NCBI GenBank assembly: GCA_900316585.1
Contig: ONDM01000001.1
Location: forward strand, 186,001-250,000
Reading direction: 5' to 3'
From: an uncultured Prevotellaceae bacterium
Lineage (GTDB): Bacteria; Bacteroidota; Bacteroidia; Bacteroidales; Bacteroidaceae
Length of the DNA stretch: 64,000 nucleotides
Shown here one piece after another: positions 1 through 8,120 of the stretch. The number at the start of each line of letters is the position of its first letter. Position 1 is the first letter of the stretch. The position numbers were made by a program, and so were the translations under genes. The notes beneath the pieces are model-generated. The model worked only from the letters and a program-made list of their open reading frames with translations, did not search any database and had not been told where the DNA came from.

Positions 1-1
1 G

Positions 2-664
2 GTGATGCCACAGGCTAGTGCCATCCAGTCACAGGTTTCCACCTTGCTACTATACAACAAGCATCAGAATTACAAACTCTTTATGATTCCGGCCCTGCTT
101 GCCATCGTAATGATGCTTATGACCGGATTTCTGCCTACCCTGAACATCGTGGGCGAGAAAGAAGCTGGCACTATCGAGCAGATTAATGTAACACCAGTAT
201 CGAAATGGTCGTTCATTCTGGCTAAACTCATCCCTTACTGGTTGATTGCATTGTTCATCATCACTGCCAGCCTGCTGCTGGCTTGGGCAATCTATGGACT
301 TACCAGTGCCGGACCGATATGGCTCATCTACTTGCTGTCCATGCTTCTAGCCCTGTTTTTCTCCTCGTTGGGTCTCATTATTTCCAACTACAGTGATTCC
401 ATGCAGCAGGCTATCTTCGTGATGTGGTTCTTCGTTGTGTGTATCATGCTGCTGAGTGGACTCTTTACACCTACTCGTTCCATGCCAGACTGGGCCTACC
501 TCACCACTTACGTGAACCCTATGCACTATTTCATCGATGCCATACGCACTGTATTCATTCGAGGTGGCCACTTCGCTGCTATTTCCCATCAAGTTTTCGC
601 TCTCCTGGGTATCGGACTATTTATGGCGTTCTGGGCAGTACAAAGCTACAAGAAGAATCACTAG
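2..664 (+). CDS. ABC-2 type transporter permease, C-terminal part (5' truncated by window)
   Basis: This is the last ~220 residues of an inner-membrane permease of the ABC-2 family (YhhJ/YbhR-like exporters of drugs or unknown substrates). Visible features are a first hydrophobic segment, then the conserved EKEAGTIEQINVTPV stretch that follows it in these permeases, then about five more membrane segments and the NPMHYFIDAIRTVFIRG motif near the end. Family members are usually about 370 residues, so roughly the first 150 residues lie left of the window; the GTG at base 2 is simply the first possible start and is not credible as the true one. Its ATPase and membrane-fusion partners would be expected upstream. 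It ends in a hairpin terminator shared with the convergent htrA gene. Confidence 0.85.
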   Translation: MMPQASAIQSQVSTLLLYNKHQNYKLFMIPALLAIVMMLMTGFLPTLNIVGEKEAGTIEQINVTPVSKWSFILAKLIPYWLIALFIITASLLLAWAIYGLTSAGPIWLIYLLSMLLALFFSSLGLIISNYSDSMQQAIFVMWFFVVCIMLLSGLFTPTRSMPDWAYLTTYVNPMHYFIDAIRTVFIRGGHFAAISHQVFALLGIGLFMAFWAVQSYKKNH

Positions 665-667
665 GCA

Positions 668-703
668 AAAAAAATGGGTACTCTTTCGAATACCCATTTT
701 TTT
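668..703. terminator. Bidirectional intrinsic terminator between the ABC permease and htrA
   Basis: Inverted repeat AAAATGGGTA / TACCCATTTT flanked by A-run on one side and T-run on the other, lying between two convergent stop codons (664 and 716). The A/T tracts make it work in both directions. Confidence 0.8.
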
Positions 704-715
704 AAATCTATCATT

Positions 716-2248
716 TTATTCTTGTGAGAGGTCTACGGCGAAGTTTGCACGCTTGCCGGATGGATACATACCACTCATGAACAGTACCTGCTCTGGTGAG
801 TTGGATGCCTCTTTCAGGATAGTTTCAAGATCATCGGTGGTCTTTACAGAAGTTCCATTAGCCTTAAGGATAATGAAACCCTTTGTAATACCAGCATCCT
901 TCATCTTACCGTTTGATACACCTGTTACCTGAAGACCGTAGTTAATACCTAACTGCTGTTTCAAGTCGTCTGGCAGTGGACGGAAGGCTGCACCTAGAAT
1001 ATCGATGTCAGCACTCTTGGTAACCTTGGTATTACCCTGAGAGTTCTTCAAAGTTAGATTAGCGCTGTGCTCTTTCTTGTCGCGGATATACTTTACAGTT
1101 ACCTTGTCGCCTGGACGATGAGTAGAAAGGATCTCCTGTAAATCGTTGAAATTCTTAACCTTCTTACCACCTAGTTCAACGATTACATCATCTTTCTTCA
1201 TACCTGCTGCAGCTGCTGCACCACCATCAGTTACCTCAGCTACATAAACACCGTCGGTAACACCCAGTTCCTCAGCTTGCTTCTTCATCTGCTCAGCCTG
1301 CTGGTCATCCATGGTAATATCAGTACCAATAGAACGTCCTGCAATACCCAACACAGCACGCTGTACGGAACCGTAAGTCTTGATGTCAGCAACGACCTTC
1401 TTCATGATGGTAGTTGGAATAGCGAAACCATAACCACTATAAGCACCGGTTGGAGAATACAGCATGGCGTTGATACCTACCAGCTGACCCTTAGAGTTCA
1501 CCAGTGCACCACCAGAGTTACCCTGGTTGATAGCTGCATCGGTCTGGATGAAGCTCTGGATAGCTACAGTTTTACCGTCGGAAGCGGTAGAAGAAATGGA
1601 ACGAGCCTTAGCAGAAACGATACCAGCAGTAACGGTAGAGTTCAAGTTGAATGGGTTACCTACTGCCAGTACCCACTCACCTACTTTCAGAGCATCGGAA
1701 TCACCTACAGGAAGGGTTGGGAAATTCTTACCTTCTATCTTTACTAGTGCCAAGTCGGTAGCTGCATCAGCACCAATGACACGACCTTTGAACTCACGCT
1801 CGTCGTTTAGACGTACGGTAATTTCATCGGCACCCTCCACCACATGGCTGTTGGTTACGATATAACCGTCGTCAGAAATAATCACACCAGAACCGAAGCC
1901 CACACGAGGCTGAGTCTGAATCTGACGCTGCTGACCTCTACCATCGCCAAAGAAGAAATCAAAGATATCAGGCATCTCCTGAACGGTCTGCGTACGGCTA
2001 CGCTGTGTGGCCTTGATATGAACTACTGCATGAACGGAAACATCAGCAGCCTGGGTAAGATCTACTGGCTGTACGTTGGATATAGCAGAAGCAGCCTTTA
2101 CTGACTGCTCATTCTGGGTAAACATCTCCGTGAAATTCTTATCCTCCTTTTCACCTGAATTAAGCGCATAAGTAGCAATGCTGACACCACCGCAAGCTAC
2201 CAAGGCCAAAGCTGCAATACCTAAATACTTTTTAGTTGTCATATTCAT
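716..2248 (-). CDS. degP: Periplasmic Do/HtrA-family serine protease with two PDZ domains
   Basis: Envelope quality-control protease/chaperone of the S1C (HtrA/Deg) family. The trypsin-like domain carries the catalytic triad: His135 in TNSHVVEGAD, Asp165 in AATDLALVKI and Ser245 in NQGNSGGALV. Two PDZ domains follow, roughly residues 290-390 and 410-505. The N-terminus is a membrane-directing sequence whose LVAC motif near residue 19 could be a lipobox, so it may be lipid-anchored rather than freely secreted. The length (510) is normal for the family. A second in-frame ATG two codons in is an alternative start. It is monocistronic, facing the ABC permease at its 3' end and diverging from the RNase P RNA gene. 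No clear -33/-7 promoter was found upstream. Confidence 0.93.
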   Translation of the reverse strand: MNMTTKKYLGIAALALVACGGVSIATYALNSGEKEDKNFTEMFTQNEQSVKAASAISNVQPVDLTQAADVSVHAVVHIKATQRSRTQTVQEMPDIFDFFFGDGRGQQRQIQTQPRVGFGSGVIISDDGYIVTNSHVVEGADEITVRLNDEREFKGRVIGADAATDLALVKIEGKNFPTLPVGDSDALKVGEWVLAVGNPFNLNSTVTAGIVSAKARSISSTASDGKTVAIQSFIQTDAAINQGNSGGALVNSKGQLVGINAMLYSPTGAYSGYGFAIPTTIMKKVVADIKTYGSVQRAVLGIAGRSIGTDITMDDQQAEQMKKQAEELGVTDGVYVAEVTDGGAAAAAGMKKDDVIVELGGKKVKNFNDLQEILSTHRPGDKVTVKYIRDKKEHSANLTLKNSQGNTKVTKSADIDILGAAFRPLPDDLKQQLGINYGLQVTGVSNGKMKDAGITKGFIILKANGTSVKTTDDLETILKEASNSPEQVLFMSGMYPSGKRANFAVDLSQE

Positions 2249-2505
2249 AACTATTATTATTTAATTTGTTAATTTCTCTAATTCTTTAACTTTTCTGATG
2301 TTAAATTAAATGCAAATTTTGTTCCTGTCAAAATTTTATCGGCATCGTTTTCCAAATTTTAACAAAAATCATTCCACACTTAACAGGTATTATACGAAAA
2401 TGAAAACGCTTTCACATTCATTTAAAATCAGTGTCAAAATGACAAACAATTATCCAACTTTTAAAAAAAGTGAATGACAGGTTTTATGACATTTTTGGCA
2501 TTAAA
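2249..2505. other. AT-rich intergenic region between htrA and rnpB
   Basis: A 257-base AT-rich spacer between divergent transcription units. It must hold the htrA promoter, but I see no good match to TAnnTTTG on the minus strand and no ORF or clear hairpin. Confidence 0.5.
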
Positions 2506-2537
2506 TTTGGCATATTTCATGAATTGCAGTATTTTCG
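2506..2537 (+). promoter_or_regulatory. rnpB promoter (-33 TTTG, -7 TATTTTCG)
   Basis: TTTG at 2506-2509, a 20-base spacer, then TATTTTCG at 2530-2537, one mismatch from the Bacteroidetes -7 consensus TAnnTTTG. The RNA 5' end predicted from helix P1 (2546) lies just downstream, which agrees. Confidence 0.7.
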
Positions 2538-2545
2538 CACACTGA

Positions 2546-2900
2546 AATCACAGTTGGTCGGCTTGTCGCTGGCACTCAAAAGGTGAAAGAGGAAAGTCCG
2601 GGCAACAAAGAGCATCCCACTTCCTAACGGAAAGCAGGGCGCAAGTTCTGAGTAATGTGGAAGAAAACAACCGCCTATAAATAGGTAAGGGTGAGAAGGC
2701 GTGGTAAGAGCACACCAGCCGTGTGGTGACATGCGGGCTGCACATCTTGGGAGTTGAAAGTTCATGTAAACTGGCGTTTGAAGGCTGCTCGTCTGAGCCA
2801 GAGGGTAGAACGATAGAGGCGGATGGTGACATACGTCGTAGATAAATGACAGGCGCTTCTTCTGGAAGAACAGAACCCGGCTTACAGACCGACTGTGATT
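2546..2900 (+). ncRNA. rnpB: RNase P RNA (catalytic RNA of tRNA 5' processing)
   Basis: The bacterial type-A RNase P RNA. It shows the conserved core GAGGAAAGTCCGGGC near 2589-2603, GGTAAGAGCACAC near 2702-2714, the GATAAATGACAG element near 2840-2851 and the universal ACAGAACCCGGCTTACAG near 2870-2887. Helix P1 can be drawn explicitly: 2546-2559 pairs with 2887-2900 with a single G-U. About 355 nt, normal for the family. ORFs on either strand across this region are shadows. The YihY gene begins only 26 nt after the RNA. Confidence 0.96.
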
Positions 2901-2926
2901 TTTTATTTTTCATACTAGGAAAGCAC

Positions 2927-4246
2927 ATGAATCAGAAATTAGAAAAAGCAAGGAAATTCTTACTGCTAGATCTGTGGAGAGTTACATCGAAAGATCTGGA
3001 AACCATGCCCCCACTGCGTCGGTTTCTCTATAGAAACCTAAAACGAGTGGACCTGGCAGTCCAGCGTTTCCTAAAAGACAAGATGTTCGACAGGGCTTCT
3101 GCCCTAACCTTTACTACCCTGCTGGCACTAGTTCCTATCCTGGCTTTCCTTTTCGCACTAACAAGAGGGTTCGGCTTCGACAAGATGGCAGAATCGTTCA
3201 TCCGGAACAACTTTAAAGGACATGACTCTGTGGTGAACATGCTGCTGAATTCTATAAACACTTACTTAGAGCATGCCAAGAACGGAGTTTTCCTAGGTGT
3301 GGGTCTGGTTTTCTTGCTTTACACCATCATCAGTCTGACAAGCGACATTGAGGGTGCATTCAACCAAATTTGGCAAAGGCACGGGCGTTCTGCCCTTCGT
3401 AAAATCACAGACTATATGTCTGTCTTGTTCCTGGTGCCCATCCTGTGGGTTATCATTACAGGTTTCACGATATTCCTCTCTACCCTAGCCAGCAACGTGC
3501 CTGATTTCATGGGACTAAACTACACAGCTAAGTTGTTGATCAACCTGCTTCCTTTCTTTTTCATCACGCTGTCTTTCATCGGATTATATGTGTTCATGCC
3601 AAACACCCATGTGAAGGTAAAATATGCCCTGGTGCCCGGTTTTCTGGCTGGTGCTGCTTTTGTGGGACTTCAGTATTTTTACATCAATTCCCAGATTTGG
3701 GTATCAAACTACAATGCTATATACGGTAGCTTTGCCGCACTTCCTATGTTCCTCATTTGGGCACAAATTTCATGGAGCATCTGTCTGTTTGGAGCCGAAC
3801 TTACCTATGCCAGTCAGAATGTGGATGTATATAATTTTGAATACGACATCAAGCACGCATCTCGTAGCAACCACGATTTTGTGACGCTTCTGCTGCTGAG
3901 TACCATTTGCAAGAGGTTCCAGGAAAAGGGTGCAAAACCTTATACAGCTACGGAACTTTCGCATGAGCTGAGCCTTCCACTTCGCATGGTTAACAATAAA
4001 CTAGAAATGCTGGTGAGATTCAACTGGCTGAGTTCCAGCGTACACGAGGGACTGGATGAGTATTTCCAGCCTGCTTGTGACATTAAGAAAATTACCGTGG
4101 GTGCTGTTTTGAGCGAGATTTACAACAAAGGAGAAGGTGACCTGAAACTAGACTATAAAAAATACGGCCCGCAGATTGAGAAATTCCACGAGGCCGTAAG
4201 TAAATTCAATGAGGTAGATAAAGATCTTCTGCTGATAGACTTCTGA
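2927..4246 (+). CDS. YihY/BrkB-family inner membrane protein
   Basis: A 439-residue polytopic membrane protein of the YihY/BrkB family (once called ribonuclease BN, a name now attributed to a different protein); exact function unknown. Recognisable is the family motif FDRASALTFTTLLALVPILA after the first ~40 residues, followed by about six membrane segments. The last ~100 residues are soluble and resemble a winged helix, with the TATELSHELSLPLRMV region. The frame is open further upstream to 2846, but that extension lies inside the RNase P RNA, so the ATG at 2927, preceded by AGGAAAG, is chosen. It is convergent with the DUF1573 gene, 6 bases apart and with no visible terminator. Confidence 0.85.
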   Translation: MNQKLEKARKFLLLDLWRVTSKDLETMPPLRRFLYRNLKRVDLAVQRFLKDKMFDRASALTFTTLLALVPILAFLFALTRGFGFDKMAESFIRNNFKGHDSVVNMLLNSINTYLEHAKNGVFLGVGLVFLLYTIISLTSDIEGAFNQIWQRHGRSALRKITDYMSVLFLVPILWVIITGFTIFLSTLASNVPDFMGLNYTAKLLINLLPFFFITLSFIGLYVFMPNTHVKVKYALVPGFLAGAAFVGLQYFYINSQIWVSNYNAIYGSFAALPMFLIWAQISWSICLFGAELTYASQNVDVYNFEYDIKHASRSNHDFVTLLLLSTICKRFQEKGAKPYTATELSHELSLPLRMVNNKLEMLVRFNWLSSSVHEGLDEYFQPACDIKKITVGAVLSEIYNKGEGDLKLDYKKYGPQIEKFHEAVSKFNEVDKDLLLIDF

Positions 4247-4252
4247 CAAGTT

Positions 4253-4657
4253 CTACTTGACTTCCATCTCTCCCATAATGTAAAGGCGTACCAACTCCGT
4301 TTTCGCATTTGTACGAAGGGTGATAGATTTCTTGAAAACGCCCGGAACTTTTCCTGTACCATTATAGGTCACTGTAATAGAACCACGTTCTCCTGGACGG
4401 ATAGGCTCCTTAGGGTATTTGGGAACCGTACATCCACAGGAAGCTACAGCCTGATGAATGATGAGCAAGTCATTTCCAGTATTCGTGAAATAAAACTTAC
4501 AGGTCTGAACAGGTGCATCCTGAGGAAAACGTCCAAAATCATAGAGTGTCTGGTCGAACTTTATCTCCGACTGTTTCTTCTGAGGCTGACTGTCTTGTGC
4601 AAAAGCAGCTGACGCAACCGTTAAAAATATAACGAACAGAGTAAGAATCTTCTTCAT
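4253..4657 (-). CDS. DUF1573 secreted protein
   Basis: A 134-residue protein with a clear signal peptide ending near AFA-QDS. The remainder is a single Ig-like DUF1573 domain: FDQTLYDFGRFPQDAPV opening, the FTNTGNDLL strand, and the hallmark ASCGCTVPKYPKEPI cysteine motif. In Bacteroidetes these domains are common in secreted or envelope proteins, but their biochemical role is not known. It is the second gene of a two-gene operon with the DUF3078 protein (11-base gap), which suggests a shared envelope function. Confidence 0.85.
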   Translation of the reverse strand: MKKILTLFVIFLTVASAAFAQDSQPQKKQSEIKFDQTLYDFGRFPQDAPVQTCKFYFTNTGNDLLIIHQAVASCGCTVPKYPKEPIRPGERGSITVTYNGTGKVPGVFKKSITLRTNAKTELVRLYIMGEMEVK

Positions 4658-4668
4658 TTTTCCTTAAA

Positions 4669-5916
4669 TTAAAGTGTGTAACTTAAGCCGAAACTCAGCA
4701 ACTCTTGAATCTGCAGATAACCGTGGTTGTCGGATTTCTTACCAGAATCATCAAACCTGAGGTTCAGGTACATCTTGGCAGACAGGTACTTGTTCATGGC
4801 AAAATCGACGGTGTTCTCCCAAAGAGAATCAGTACTTTTGTAAGAAGTGAAGACATAGAAATGCGACTTCCAGCTGAAATTCTCTGTGAAGTACAAAGTG
4901 TGATCCAACTGTAACTTGGAACCGAACTTATGCAACGTGCGTCTGCCATCTTTAATACCAAACAACATAGGATTTACCTTATGGCCAGCTACCCAGATGA
5001 AGTTGTAGGAGAACGGCAAGACAGCCAATGAGAACGTATATTTCTTTTCCTTGGCAAGTTTCCAGTCCATACCGATAGAAGCATTATACTTCAACGGAGC
5101 AGTAAAATTAGAGAACATCACCGGATTATTGGTCTTATAGCCAGGGAAGAACTGATTGTTTAGCTCCATCAGCAAGGTATAATACCAGTTTTTGATGGCT
5201 TTATAACCGAACTTGGAAGTAAGACGGAACAAGTCATTGTTCGTCTTGTACCTGTGTAAGGTATCACCACGAGCCGTGATGAAGCCAACCTTGATTTCAG
5301 CTTTATTATCCCATACTACCTTTTTCTGGTCGTCAAAGTTTGCCTCCAGCGTAAAACCGCCTAACATGGTATTGCTGCTTTCACCACCATTGTACCAGTT
5401 GCCTGAAATAAAGCTCTGTGAGAATTGAAAATAAATGTTGGCATTATGCTTCCAAAACTTCGGCTTAGCCACCTGGATTTCAATCAAGTCAGTTTGAGCA
5501 ACTGGAGTTCCCACTTCCACCAAGTCCTCCACCTTTATTTCAGGAGCATCAGCAACCTTGCCCCCAGTCACATTCTTCACAGCATTCAGGCTATCTTCTG
5601 TACCTGTAAATGCAGTTGGATTATTCAGATAGGCATTCAGCAACGCATCGTACATAGCTTTCTGACGGGCATCGGAAACAGAGTCCAAGCCTAAAGCTGA
5701 ACGCAAAGGAGCGTTATAATACGTGGGAGAAGTCATCTGATACAAATAAGGGTCCTGTTTGTTTTCCGGCTTCTCTGTGTCATATTTATTCAAGATGACA
5801 CTCAATGAATCCAGGTATTTCGTAATAAGGGTACTGTCCTTTTTAGAAACCTGGGCAGACAAGGAAGATGGCAGTAAAAATAGCGCTGTCAACAAGAGAA
5901 ATAGGGTCTGTTTCAT
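4669..5916 (-). CDS. DUF3078 outer-membrane-associated protein
   Basis: A 415-residue secreted protein with a signal peptide ending near SLSAQ. The C-terminal two thirds contain alternating beta-strand-like segments rich in aromatic residues, such as NIYFQFSQSFISGNWYNGGESS, and finish with LSFGLSYTL, a terminal pattern like that of beta-barrel proteins. This matches the Bacteroidetes family DUF3078, whose role is undescribed. The frame is open to 5943, but ATG 5916 gives the proper signal peptide and lies 25 bases below a strong -7 box. First gene of the operon with the DUF1573 protein. Confidence 0.8.
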   Translation of the reverse strand: MKQTLFLLLTALFLLPSSLSAQVSKKDSTLITKYLDSLSVILNKYDTEKPENKQDPYLYQMTSPTYYNAPLRSALGLDSVSDARQKAMYDALLNAYLNNPTAFTGTEDSLNAVKNVTGGKVADAPEIKVEDLVEVGTPVAQTDLIEIQVAKPKFWKHNANIYFQFSQSFISGNWYNGGESSNTMLGGFTLEANFDDQKKVVWDNKAEIKVGFITARGDTLHRYKTNNDLFRLTSKFGYKAIKNWYYTLLMELNNQFFPGYKTNNPVMFSNFTAPLKYNASIGMDWKLAKEKKYTFSLAVLPFSYNFIWVAGHKVNPMLFGIKDGRRTLHKFGSKLQLDHTLYFTENFSWKSHFYVFTSYKSTDSLWENTVDFAMNKYLSAKMYLNLRFDDSGKKSDNHGYLQIQELLSFGLSYTL

Positions 5917-5940
5917 TTCTATTAGCTTTTTATTTTTCCG

Positions 5941-5948
5941 CAAAGGTA
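5941..5948 (-). promoter_or_regulatory. -7 element (TACCTTTG) of the DUF3078-DUF1573 operon
   Basis: Minus-strand TACCTTTG matches the Bacteroidetes -7 consensus exactly and is 25 bases upstream of the chosen start. No exact TTTG is found at the -33 position. Confidence 0.6.
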
Positions 5949-6021
5949 AAAAAGTTAGCCTAAAAAAAAGAAAAAGTAGGCATTTTTTAAGAAACCCCTT
6001 CTAAAATTCAAGTATTTTGAG

Positions 6022-6029
6022 TAATTTTG
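6022..6029 (+). promoter_or_regulatory. -7 element (TAATTTTG) upstream of yidC
   Basis: Exact TAnnTTTG match 75 bases before the yidC ATG; no clear -33 TTTG at the matching distance. A leader of about 70 nt would result. Confidence 0.5.
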
Positions 6030-6104
6030 CGCGCTAAATATGCCACGTGAATAATGATGGCACAAAATATGTGATAAAAGAAAGAAAAATCAATAATTAA
6101 TAAT

Positions 6105-7988
6105 ATGGATAAAAATACCGTCATAGGTTTTATACTGATGGCCGCAGTGCTGATAGGTTTCTCTATCTACAACCAGCCAAGCGAGGCTGAGATCGCCCGT
6201 CAGCAACAACTAAGAGACTCCTTGGAGCTGGTTCGGAAACAACAAGAAGAAGCTAAGCAGCAAGTCAAAGTGGAAGCAGAAAAGAAAATCCAAGCAGAAG
6301 CTAAAGACAGTACAAGCGTACTCTTCCAGGCAGCCCAAGGTACAGAACAAGAAATCATGTTGGAGAACGAGCTGGTAAAGATAACCCTGAACACCAAGGG
6401 TGGTGTTCCCACAAAAGCTGAACTGAAGAATTACAAAAACCAGGATAGAGTCACAAACATCGAACTCTTTACCGATAAGGACGACAAATTCTCTCTGGCC
6501 ATTGAGGGGAAAAATGAGAATATCCTGACGGAGGACCTATTCTTTACTCCTACTAACGTGACAGACTCTTCTGCCGTAATGAGTCTTCCGCTGGGTAATG
6601 GTCATATCGACTTCATCTACAAGCTGAGTGCAGACAACTACATCCTTGACATGGAAATAAAGGCTGTAGATGTGTCCAACTATTTCTCACCAAACATGAA
6701 CAAACTTTCCGTCAATCTGCACGAGAAGGCTAAGCAGCTGGAAAAAGGCTATTCTTTTGAGAATCGTTATTCTTCCCTCACCTATAAGGAAAGCAACGGA
6801 GGTACAGACTACCTGAGCGAAACCAGTGATGATGAGGAGGAGATAGAAAAGCCTTTAGACTGGATGGCGTTCAAGAACCAGTTCTTCTCTTTTGTGCTGA
6901 TAGCTGACCAAAACCTGGAAAAGGCATCACTCAAATCCAAGCAACTGGAAAAGAACTCTGGATACTTGAAAGAATATTCAGCTACCGCAAATACATTCTT
7001 TGACCCGACAGGCAAGCAGTCTACCAACCTGCAACTCTACTTTGGACCTAACCATTTCAAGACTCTACAGGCTGCCAATCAATTCTCTTTAAGCAAGAAG
7101 GATTTGGACCTGGAGCAACTAGTTTATCTGGGATGGCCATTGTTCCGTTACATCAACCGTTGGTTCACTCTTTATGTATTTGACTGGCTTAAAGGCTTGG
7201 GTATCAACATGGGTATCGTGCTGCTGCTCATGACACTGTTGGTGAACCTCATCGTACTCTATCCACGCTACAAAAGCTATGTTTCATCAGCTAAGATGAA
7301 AGCCTTAAAACCGAAAGTTGATGAGATAAACGCCAAGTATCCGAAGGAAGAAGATGCCATGCGCAAGCAACAGGAAGTTATGAGCATGTATAGCCAATAC
7401 GGTGTCAGCCCAATGGGTGGATGTCTACCGATGCTCATCCAGATGCCTATCTGGATTGCCCTGTTCAACTTTGTGCCAAATGCTATCGAGCTTCGTCAGC
7501 AGAGCTTCCTATGGGCAGATGACCTCTCTACCTATGATGATGTCATCCATTGGAGTGCAAACCTGCCTGCCATTGGTGACCACCTGAGCATCTTCTGTCT
7601 GCTGTTCTGTGCTACCAACATCATATCCTCTTGGATAAACATGAAGCAGCAAGATACCGGTGCTAACCCTCAGATGGCAGCCATGAAATGGATGATGTAC
7701 TTGATGCCTATCATGTTCTTCTTTATTTTCAATGACTATTCTTCTGGTCTTTGCTGGTATTACTTTGTCAGCGGTCTGGTAAGCGTCATCATTATGTGGA
7801 TATTCAAGGCTTCTACCGACGATGCCAAACTTTTAGCCAAATTGGAAAAACGTCGCGCTGAGCGAAAGACAAATCCTAAGCTGGCAGGCAAGAGTTCCTT
7901 CCAAGAACGTCTGCAAAAACTAGCTGAACAACAGCAGGAGATTCTGCGTCAGCAGCAGGCCGAGCAAAAACGTAAAGGAAAGTTGTAA
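6105..7988 (+). CDS. yidC: Membrane protein insertase YidC
   Basis: Inserts proteins into the inner membrane, alone or with SecYEG. The order is typical of the Gram-negative form: an N-terminal membrane anchor (about residues 5-22), a large periplasmic P1 domain (about 60-350), then the conserved 60KD_IMP insertase core with PRYKSYVSSAKMKALKPKV and the YSQYGVSPMGGCLPMLIQMP motif, several membrane helices, and a basic, glutamine-rich cytoplasmic tail (last ~60 residues). The 627-residue length fits the Bacteroidetes homologues. It appears monocistronic: its own promoter lies upstream and a strong hairpin terminator follows. Confidence 0.97.
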   Translation: MDKNTVIGFILMAAVLIGFSIYNQPSEAEIARQQQLRDSLELVRKQQEEAKQQVKVEAEKKIQAEAKDSTSVLFQAAQGTEQEIMLENELVKITLNTKGGVPTKAELKNYKNQDRVTNIELFTDKDDKFSLAIEGKNENILTEDLFFTPTNVTDSSAVMSLPLGNGHIDFIYKLSADNYILDMEIKAVDVSNYFSPNMNKLSVNLHEKAKQLEKGYSFENRYSSLTYKESNGGTDYLSETSDDEEEIEKPLDWMAFKNQFFSFVLIADQNLEKASLKSKQLEKNSGYLKEYSATANTFFDPTGKQSTNLQLYFGPNHFKTLQAANQFSLSKKDLDLEQLVYLGWPLFRYINRWFTLYVFDWLKGLGINMGIVLLLMTLLVNLIVLYPRYKSYVSSAKMKALKPKVDEINAKYPKEEDAMRKQQEVMSMYSQYGVSPMGGCLPMLIQMPIWIALFNFVPNAIELRQQSFLWADDLSTYDDVIHWSANLPAIGDHLSIFCLLFCATNIISSWINMKQQDTGANPQMAAMKWMMYLMPIMFFFIFNDYSSGLCWYYFVSGLVSVIIMWIFKASTDDAKLLAKLEKRRAERKTNPKLAGKSSFQERLQKLAEQQQEILRQQQAEQKRKGKL

Positions 7989-8011
7989 ATAAGCTAACTA
8001 TATTCAAGGAA

Positions 8012-8048
8012 ATACCACACTACGCAAAGTATAGTGTGGTATTTTTTT
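8012..8048 (+). terminator. Intrinsic terminator after yidC
   Basis: Perfect 11-bp stem ATACCACACTA / TAGTGTGGTAT (8012-8022, 8032-8042) followed by a run of T to 8048. The T-run overlaps the -33 box of the next promoter. Confidence 0.88.
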
Positions 8049-8077
8049 GCCCATATACATAAATTTTTGTATTTTTG
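8046..8077 (+). promoter_or_regulatory. Promoter of the peptidase/peptide transporter operon
   Basis: TTTG at 8046-8049, exactly 20 bases, then TATTTTTG at 8070-8077. This is a perfect match to both Bacteroidetes promoter elements, 44 bases before the start codon at 8121. Confidence 0.75.
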
Positions 8078-8120
8078 CCAAGTTATAGATTTTTACAAAC
8101 TTGATTAATTAAATAAGGTC

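Noticed and set aside
2517-2928. Open frames antisense to and within the RNase P RNA
   Set aside because: The region is a conserved structured RNA; the frames have no coding character or start context.
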